From NCBI GenBank assembly GCA_004298405.1, contig SCSL01000073.1, positions 1 to 10,452 of the forward strand: a stretch of 10,452 nt of DNA, written 5' to 3'. The DNA is from Patescibacteria group bacterium (lineage in GTDB: Bacteria; Patescibacteriota; Patescibacteriia; UBA9934; GWF2-40-263). The position numbers were made by a program, and so were the translations under genes. Positions 1 through 4,927 of this stretch are shown piece by piece (positions within the stretch are counted from its first letter, which is position 1; each line of letters opens with the position of its first letter). The notes under the pieces are model-generated. The model saw only the letters and a program-made list of their open reading frames with translations, had not been told where the DNA came from and searched no databases.

Positions 1-2102
1 GAAAGAGCAACAAGGTCCCCAAAACTGACGTCAGAATCTGTCTCATACCATTCGGCGTAGTCATCCGGAGCCGCACTGCAGGGAACGACTTCACGGGCGG
101 TATCCGTTCCCGCATCAATATCCGCACCCGAATGGCAGAGACCGTTGGTTGTGGGGGTATTGTCCAATCCTGCAGCAACAACGCCGGCAGTTGAAATACT
201 CCAATCATCTCCTCCTGTTATAGCCACGGTTGTGGAGGTGTGGGTATTCCCGATCGTTATCGAATCCGCAGCAGTCGCGTGTGTCGCCACGTTCACGGTC
301 GTCGTACCGTTAAGGGTCACGCCGCCGATGTCGATGGTGGCTACTCCCGCTGCATCTCGCAGATTCAATGTTGTTGCCGCGCCTGCCAGGTTAACTGTTG
401 TGGCTGTGGCGTTCACGAGGTTGAACGTCGTAGACGTCGTCGTCAAATCTCCTCCATTAATAGCTATATCATCCGTGGTCGTTATCGTCCCTACGCTATT
501 TACAGACCAACTCGCATCCGTAATATTCACATCAGCCGTTGCGCTCCCAATATAAATATTGTCGTTTGTCCCGTTCTGACCAATACTGATCGTTGAACGA
601 TTCGGTCCGTTAACACCACCTGCCCCATCTCCTGACCCAGCGATCGCGATCGCTTTGACACTATCAATCTGGAATGAGATTTCATGGATGGTGGCATCTG
701 TTCCTGTCACAGGAAGGTTAACAGCCAATGTTGTTTGGTTGTCATCCGTCGTAATTGAAGCGATACCCGTCATGGCACCAACGGCAGAAACATCCCAATC
801 AGATGAATCGATTGACACCGTGTCCCCATTGTCACCAATATCAACCTGGCCGTCGAAATCGACGACACCATCGAAATTCGCCGTTTGTGAAGTCGTGAGC
901 ACGCCCCCGTCCGCGACCACAAACGCATCATCGATATCAAGACCACCATTCGCATTTGCATTCCCTGCAAACGTAGCTATACCCGCAGAAGAAATGGACC
1001 AATCATCTCCTCCTGTAATGGCCACGACCGTTGAGGTATGGCTATTCCCAATAGTAATCGTATCCGCGCTGGTCGCGTTCGTTGCCACATTCACGGTCGT
1101 TGTCCCGTTAAGAGTCACGCCACCAATGTCAATGGTTCGTGTGCTCGCCGCATCGACGATATTCAATGTTGTTGCTGCGCCTGCAAAATTGACTGTCGCT
1201 ACATTTGTATTAAGGAGATTAAAAGTGGTTGCGCTCGATGTAAAATCTCCACCGTTGACACCAATATCATCGCTGAACGTCGCTACCCCAGTAACGGCTA
1301 ATGTGGAAGTTGTACTAGTCGCACCATCAAACGTAATCGTCCCGCTATCACTAAAAGTCGCAAACGTTGAACCAGCATCTTGAACCACAAAATCTCCCGT
1401 CGACTGAAGATCGATAATAATGTTATCGACTACTTGGGATTCAAATTCCAGCCCACCGGTTTGTCCCTGCGCCGCATCGATCGTCAGTTTCGAAGCTGTA
1501 GCGGCAAAGTTGTTATAGGCCGCATCAAGGGATGTGGAGGACGTATTGGCAACAGCCGTCCAAGAAGAACCATTGTAGTAGGAAAAGACATCAGACGTTG
1601 TGTTGTAATACACCCGTCCCTCGAATAAATCCGACGTGGGAGCCGTGGTCGCGTTCTCGATCGCCCGTGTGAAAAGGGCATAGGGAACCGTTTGAATAAC
1701 CACTCGGGAAGTCATGGTCTCATAGGTTGAACTTGCATCAGCCTTCACTTGAATCTGTACATACACGAGATTCGCGAAATCACCAATGTCTCCTTCCAGA
1801 TTGAGCGTCACGGAAAAATATCCGTCAGAAACACTGACATCATTAGCTGTTTCTGTGGCAAGAAGTGTCCCACCTGAAGCTTCATCGTAGAATGTAAAAA
1901 TAAAATCGTATGTTCCCTCGATGGCTATTCCGGAACTATTTTTGAGACGACCTTGATACCCAATGGTTGATGGTTCGCCTACACTTGCATTTGCAAAAAG
2001 TGGGATGAACAAAAAAATGCCCACGATGGAAATACTGACAACGTGATGAGTGAATTTCAAAAACAATGAAAACATATTCTGATCCATTCTCGCGACTATC
2101 AT
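1..2102 (-). CDS. Secreted Thr/Val-rich repeat surface (fibre-like) protein, C-terminus cut by window edge
   Basis: An uninterrupted minus-strand frame of about 700 codons runs off the left edge, so the C-terminus is missing. The N-terminus has a signal peptide: a hydrophobic stretch (VVSISIVGIFLFIPLF) followed by ANA, a typical signal peptidase I site. A compact N-terminal domain (about residues 40-150, starting near TIGYQGRL) is followed by long beta-prone Thr/Val/Asn/Gly-rich sequence containing AGAATTLN and TIDIGGVTLNGTTTVNV units. These resemble phage tail-fibre and CPR surface-protein repeats. The last visible part contains DDYAEWY then GDLVAL, similar to the region just before or within autoproteolytic fibre-tip chaperone domains. 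Start choice: ATG 2102 lies 18 bases after the upstream gene's stop and has a GGA 8 bases before it; ATG 2087, in frame, is the alternative. It is probably co-transcribed with the gene ending at 2121. Exact role unknown; likely a cell-surface adhesin or fibre. Confidence 0.8.
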   Translation of the reverse strand, partial: MIVARMDQNMFSLFLKFTHHVVSISIVGIFLFIPLFANASVGEPSTIGYQGRLKNSSGIAIEGTYDFIFTFYDEASGGTLLATETANDVSVSDGYFSVTLNLEGDIGDFANLVYVQIQVKADASSTYETMTSRVVIQTVPYALFTRAIENATTAPTSDLFEGRVYYNTTSDVFSYYNGSSWTAVANTSSTSLDAAYNNFAATASKLTIDAAQGQTGGLEFESQVVDNIIIDLQSTGDFVVQDAGSTFATFSDSGTITFDGATSTTSTLAVTGVATFSDDIGVNGGDFTSSATTFNLLNTNVATVNFAGAATTLNIVDAASTRTIDIGGVTLNGTTTVNVATNATSADTITIGNSHTSTVVAITGGDDWSISSAGIATFAGNANANGGLDIDDAFVVADGGVLTTSQTANFDGVVDFDGQVDIGDNGDTVSIDSSDWDVSAVGAMTGIASITTDDNQTTLAVNLPVTGTDATIHEISFQIDSVKAIAIAGSGDGAGGVNGPNRSTISIGQNGTNDNIYIGSATADVNITDASWSVNSVGTITTTDDIAINGGDLTTTSTTFNLVNATATTVNLAGAATTLNLRDAAGVATIDIGGVTLNGTTTVNVATHATAADSITIGNTHTSTTVAITGGDDWSISTAGVVAAGLDNTPTTNGLCHSGADIDAGTDTAREVVPCSAAPDDYAEWYETDSDVSFGDLVAL
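180..473 (-). repeat. 98-codon internal repeat, copy 2, of the surface protein
   Basis: The unit begins DDIAINGGDL and ends DDWSISTAGV, matching copy 1 over its full length. Many differences between the copies are synonymous third-position changes, which suggests an old duplication kept under protein-level constraint. Confidence 0.85.
978..1271 (-). repeat. 98-codon internal repeat, copy 1, of the surface protein
   Basis: The unit begins DDIGVNGGDF and ends DDWSISSAGI. It aligns without gaps to the second copy at 180-473. By eye I count about 24 substitutions in 98 residues, mostly conservative (Ser/Thr, Leu/Val, Ala/Gly). The central TIDIGGVTLNGTTTVNVAT block is identical in both copies. 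The two copies are exactly 798 bases apart and stay in frame. Confidence 0.85.
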
Positions 2103-2120
2103 ACCATGTTTCCATTTGTC

Positions 2121-2948
2121 TTAGAGGCTCGTCACTGACCACCGAGCCGCCAAGATAGAGAGATCATAATCATCGACAACACCATCCTCATTAAGATCAG
2201 ACAGTGGATCATCGCTTCCCCATGCCGTTGCCAGGAGACTCAAATCATAGTCATCCACGATCCCATCGGCCGTGATGTCCGCCATAACGAGCCGCGTGAT
2301 GGTTACCTGTACTTCTTGTGAAGACGCCCTACCGCCCGTCTGTGTGATTGTAAAAGTATTCTCTCCCAGAGAGAGGAACACCCATGCCTGCCAACTTGTG
2401 GACGTGGGGTACTTCACATCTTCCTCAGAACCGTTCACGAGTACGGTCTTTGCGTCTGAGGATTTGCTCCCAAATAAGAGAAACAGGGTCGCGTAGGTCG
2501 TCTGATCTTCCGGTGAAATTCCAACAGAGAAGGAACCGGATGCCTGAACAAGAACCGCTCCTGCATATGAACATCCAGATGTATTAAACGTGCAATTTGA
2601 TGCACAGGAAAGTGTCCCCTGATAGTAGCCTCGACTCGTACACGTCTGACCATTCAGACTTCCCGTTCCCCCTGTTTCACATTCCTCATCTGGATCCACA
2701 AAGCCATCTCCACACATCCAAGGAAAAGCAGATCCTTGCTCTATCGAAAACGAACTCGAAAACGTCGAGCCAACCATTGGCTCAAATGTACTCTCTAATT
2801 GAAAACTGTCCGACGTTGTTTTTTGTGAGGCGGCCGAGTCCGGATCAACATCGATCTCAAAACTTGTTGATGTAACCGCAAAGGAAACCAAGGGAACAAC
2901 CAAAAAAAGAATGGAGACAAGAAAAAGGTAACGAAAAAAACTCTGCAT
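2121..2948 (-). CDS. Secreted Cys-rich, Ig-like, dockerin-repeat protein
   Basis: A 275-residue protein when started at ATG 2948; an in-frame TTG at 2966 would add six residues. It opens with a signal peptide (MQSFFRYLFLVSILFLVVPL, then VSFA). Around residues 78-127 is a cysteine-rich module beginning CGDGFVDPDEEC and ending NTSGCS, like the disulfide-rich CGDG repeats of secreted proteins. Next comes an Ig-like/glucodextranase-B-like module (VLVNGSEEDV to SSQEVQVTITR). The C-terminus has two dockerin-type Asp-rich loops, ITADGIVDDYDLSLLATAW and LNEDGVVDDYDLSILAARW, expected to bind Ca2+. Dockerin modules normally dock to cohesins; no cohesin is visible here, so an anchoring or scaffolding role is inference. 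The stop lies 18 bases before the next gene on the same strand, implying an operon. No Shine-Dalgarno site is visible before ATG 2948. Confidence 0.83.
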   Translation of the reverse strand: MQSFFRYLFLVSILFLVVPLVSFAVTSTSFEIDVDPDSAASQKTTSDSFQLESTFEPMVGSTFSSSFSIEQGSAFPWMCGDGFVDPDEECETGGTGSLNGQTCTSRGYYQGTLSCASNCTFNTSGCSYAGAVLVQASGSFSVGISPEDQTTYATLFLLFGSKSSDAKTVLVNGSEEDVKYPTSTSWQAWVFLSLGENTFTITQTGGRASSQEVQVTITRLVMADITADGIVDDYDLSLLATAWGSDDPLSDLNEDGVVDDYDLSILAARWSVTSL

Positions 2949-4674
2949 ACGCAACAAGTATAGCAAGTTGGTGCGCGAACGGAAAAAACATCAGAACCAC
3001 CCCTAGCCCCTCCTTAAAAAGGAGGGGAACCGGATAACACAAAATCCCCCAACAACGCTGGAGGATTTTGTGTGGGGTGCCCGACGGGCGTTGACCCAAG
3101 ACTTTCCGAGTAGCGGCGAAGCAACCCTTGTAGTCGTCATGGGGCTCAATCGCAATAACCTTCCTGTCTTTCACCCATATCCTCTTGATAATGGCACGAA
3201 TCCACGCCTGCATTTCCTGTGGCGGATACATCTCATGGGCTATGGCATAGGGAATGTTGCGGAGGTATTTCTCCGTGGCTTTGAGTTGCGCCTCCTTGTC
3301 CATTTGTCGCAAACCGAGCGGCTTGTCGGTTTTGACGAGCGCGTTGAGCTGTTTGGTGATCTTGGCGGCTTCCGCGTTGTACTTCTCTATCGAAAGGGCT
3401 TCCGTGTGGACGTAGACGTGATTGAGCTTGTCGAGTTTCGCCTTCAACACTTCCCGTTCGTCCTTCGGCTGTGGCGTGGAAAGGAGCATCTCGACGTCGT
3501 ACGCCCGTTCCAGGCGTTTGAGTACCTGCTTGATGATCGAATCGGGCATCTCCATGCCGGAGATGAATTCGAGCACCTGCTTGTCGATGACGTTGCACGG
3601 CGCGGGCTTCTGGACGCACGACTTGTTCTCCCGATGGAACTTGCAGCAGTACATGTATCGTTCCTGCCTGTCCCTGCTCACCTGCGTTTCGCAGTACATC
3701 GTCGGGAGCATCTTGCTGGTGTGCGGAACGTCCTCCTTGCCCTTGATGCGGTCGTAACAGCGATAACAGAAGACGAGGCCTTGGAGAAGGTAGAAGCGGT
3801 GCTTTGCCGGAGGTCGTCCTTTGGTTTTTGTTCGTGCTTTGAACATGAGCTGTACGCGGTCGTATAGCTCTTCCGAGACGATTGCCTTGTGCTTGCCCGC
3901 GAGTTCCTGCTGATCCGGCTTCGCTGCTGGGACGAGTCCGAGATACGCACGATTTTGCAACATGGTCTTGATGGAGCTGTAGGTGAACTGGTTGTTCTTG
4001 CGCGTCAAAAGGCCTCGCCCGTTCAAGCGAACGGCAATGTCTTGGAGCGAGTAGTTGCCCGTGGCGTACAACTCGTACATTTCTCGCACGATGGTGGCCT
4101 TCTTCCTGTCGATGATGAGGTCTTGCGTGTTGGGCTCCTCGCCTTTCTTTGTCTTTATTCGTTTGTAACCGAATGGTGCATTACCGTTGAGGTAGCCCAG
4201 GCTGCGTTTCTCCTTGAATCCTTCCTGCGTCCATTCGCTGATCTGGTTGGAGAGATGTTCGTCGAAGAGTTCGTAGAAGCCTTCCATCAAGCCCTTGTTG
4301 GAATCGCTGAAGTTGCCACCGATGTCCTCCGAGGTGGAAATGACCTGTATGCCGATTCTTCGCAGCCTGTCCTTGTAGTGGATAGCGATTTTTCGGTTGC
4401 GGGCGAAGCGCGAGGTTTTGAAGACGAGGACGGCCTCGAACTTACCAGCTTCCGCGTCGGCGATCATTTGCTGGAACTGCGGTCGGTTGTCCGTGCGCCC
4501 TGAAAGGAGGTCGATGTATTCGCCGACGATTTTGATGTTATGCCGCTTCGCATATTCCTTGATGCCCTTGCGCTGTGCGTCTGGCGAGTAGCCTTTGCCC
4601 TGCTCCTCGGTTGACTCGCGAATGTACATCACGCCGGTGCGTATGGCTCCCGATAATATTTTTTCCTGTTTCAT
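2857..4674 (-). CDS. Large serine recombinase/integrase with a junction-derived C-terminal tail
   Basis: A 605-residue frame from ATG 4674. The resolvase catalytic domain (about 10-150) starts RTGVMYIRESTEEQ with nucleophile Ser21, and contains KTSRFARN (86-93) with the catalytic-type Arg residues. The recombinase domain (about 160-290) includes APFGY and SSIKTMLQNRAYLG. A zinc-ribbon region has CYRC (303-306) and later YCC and C353, followed by a helical, coiled-coil-like region (about 365-470). These proteins integrate and excise DNA by serine-mediated strand exchange. Conserved sequence ends near residue 525 (about 3100); the last 80 or so residues read through the tRNA-like 16-mer, two palindromes and 92 bases of the neighbouring gene, so they are probably not native. 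ATG 4674 was chosen over an upstream TTG at 4752 because the promoter lies between them. There is no good Shine-Dalgarno site. A MerR-type gene is transcribed divergently. Confidence 0.9.
   Translation of the reverse strand: MKQEKILSGAIRTGVMYIRESTEEQGKGYSPDAQRKGIKEYAKRHNIKIVGEYIDLLSGRTDNRPQFQQMIADAEAGKFEAVLVFKTSRFARNRKIAIHYKDRLRRIGIQVISTSEDIGGNFSDSNKGLMEGFYELFDEHLSNQISEWTQEGFKEKRSLGYLNGNAPFGYKRIKTKKGEEPNTQDLIIDRKKATIVREMYELYATGNYSLQDIAVRLNGRGLLTRKNNQFTYSSIKTMLQNRAYLGLVPAAKPDQQELAGKHKAIVSEELYDRVQLMFKARTKTKGRPPAKHRFYLLQGLVFCYRCYDRIKGKEDVPHTSKMLPTMYCETQVSRDRQERYMYCCKFHRENKSCVQKPAPCNVIDKQVLEFISGMEMPDSIIKQVLKRLERAYDVEMLLSTPQPKDEREVLKAKLDKLNHVYVHTEALSIEKYNAEAAKITKQLNALVKTDKPLGLRQMDKEAQLKATEKYLRNIPYAIAHEMYPPQEMQAWIRAIIKRIWVKDRKVIAIEPHDDYKGCFAATRKVLGQRPSGTPHKILQRCWGILCYPVPLLFKEGLGVVLMFFPFAHQLAILVAYAEFFSLPFSCLHSFFGCSLGFLCGYINKF
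2957..2965 (-). promoter_or_regulatory. Extended -10 promoter of the dockerin-repeat gene; possible leaderless start
   Basis: On the minus strand TGC followed by TATACT forms an extended -10 element (-10 hexamer at 2962-2957). The -35 match 17 bases upstream (TTTCCG) is poor, as is usual when an extended -10 is present. The expected transcription start is near 2950, only about two bases before ATG 2948, so the transcript would be leaderless. This agrees with the missing ribosome-binding site. Confidence 0.45.
3007..3027. repeat. Short perfect palindrome with 9-bp arms
   Basis: CCCCTCCTT and AAGGAGGGG flank a three-base AAA loop. Read on the minus strand it is translated as PLLFKEGLG inside the tail of the recombinase frame, a signature often produced when such dispersed palindromes are translated by accident. 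It could act as a stem-loop 3' of the recombinase, but no U-run follows directly, so it is not called as a terminator. Confidence 0.7.
3037..3073. repeat. Inverted repeat with 11-bp arms beside the putative element edge
   Basis: ACACAAAATCC (3037-3047) and GGATTTTGTGT (3063-3073) are perfect reverse complements around a 15-base loop. The stem ends exactly where the tRNA-like 16-mer begins. No U-run follows on either strand, so it may be a recombinase recognition dyad or a dispersed palindrome rather than a terminator. Confidence 0.7.
3073..3088 (-). other. tRNA 3'-end-like 16-mer; candidate attachment-site remnant
   Basis: Read on the minus strand, CCCGTCGGGCACCCCA looks like the 3' T-stem strand, a CGGGCAC acceptor strand, a discriminator base and CCA, resembling the end of bacterial tRNA-Arg genes whose acceptor stem starts GTGCCCG. 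No complete tRNA is present: the preceding T-loop is degenerate (GGGTCAACGCCC) and nothing upstream folds into the other arms. It lies where the recombinase frame leaves conserved sequence, so I read it as a possible attachment-site trace. This is inference; chance resemblance is not excluded. Confidence 0.3.
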
Positions 4675-4686
4675 ACACCGCGATGG

Positions 4687-4715
4687 TTGATTTCCTATGT
4701 ATAGGATTATATAAT
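4687..4715 (+). promoter_or_regulatory. Promoter of the MerR-type regulator and PHP-ATPase operon
   Basis: On the plus strand a -35 TTGATT (4687-4692), a 17-base spacer and a consensus -10 TATAAT (4710-4715) are present. The expected start near 4722 gives a leader of about 19 bases before ATG 4741, without a Shine-Dalgarno site. Confidence 0.7.
4693..4706. promoter_or_regulatory. Operator-like dyad between the divergent genes
   Basis: TCCTAT and ATAGGA arms of 6 bp surround a central GT. The dyad fills most of the spacer between the -35 and -10 of the plus-strand promoter, the classic position of MerR-family operators, and sits on the start region of the minus-strand promoter. A single bound dimer could therefore affect both. 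Alternatively, a dyad with a two-base centre also resembles a serine-recombinase crossover site. Confidence 0.5.
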
Positions 4716-4734
4716 ATTGTTGATCTAACATCAA
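4706..4734 (-). promoter_or_regulatory. Promoter of the serine recombinase
   Basis: On the minus strand a -35 TTGATG (4734-4729), a 17-base spacer and a consensus -10 TATAAT (4711-4706) form a strong sigma-70-type promoter. The expected start near 4699 gives a leader of about 25 bases before ATG 4674. Its -10 overlaps the -10 of the opposing promoter. Confidence 0.7.
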
Positions 4735-4740
4735 ACGTCT

Positions 4741-4926
4741 ATGCCAACACAAGAAGCTAAACTAATAACGATCCGTGAGGCCGCCGAACTGCTCGGCGTT
4801 CACCCTGAGACGCTGAGGCGTTGGGACAACGAGGGTAAGCTTAAAGCTGTGAGAGTTGGGGAGCGAGGACACAGACGATATAACACTTCTGACGTAAACA
4901 GATTGATGCAGGGGCACACACGATAA
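4741..4926 (+). CDS. Small MerR-type/excisionase-like winged HTH DNA-binding protein
   Basis: A 61-residue protein that is nearly all one DNA-binding domain: TIREAAELLGVHPETLRRWD (10-29) is the helix-turn-helix, and GKLKAVRVGERGHRRYNTSDVNRL (written here as positions 32-55) contains the wing and the GHRRY motif typical of MerR-type and IS607-resolvase-type N-terminal domains. There is no effector or dimerisation domain beyond it. It is divergent to the serine recombinase and its stop is one base before the next gene's ATG, so it is likely coupled to the PHP-ATPase. Likely roles are repressor/activator of the shared promoter region or recombination directionality factor for the integrase; sequence alone cannot choose. 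The ATG at 4741 is the only sensible start and lacks a Shine-Dalgarno site. Confidence 0.85.
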   Translation: MPTQEAKLITIREAAELLGVHPETLRRWDNEGKLKAVRVGERGHRRYNTSDVNRLMQGHTR

Positions 4927-4927
4927 T

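Noticed and set aside
145..1383. Long plus-strand frames of 136 and 242 codons
   Set aside because: They lie antisense to the signal-peptide-bearing repeat protein and mirror its Thr/Val/Ala codon repetition; the same segment repeats in both, as expected of shadows.
3037..3073. Intrinsic terminator of the recombinase
   Set aside because: A stable stem is present but no U-run follows on the minus strand.
3070..3867. 265-codon plus-strand frame, and 3889-4503
   Set aside because: Antisense to the recombinase catalytic and zinc-ribbon regions, which carry clear motifs.
4690..4720. dif/Xer-like site in the divergent promoter region
   Set aside because: AT-rich dyads give superficial similarity, but the two 11-base arms with a 6-base centre are not present.
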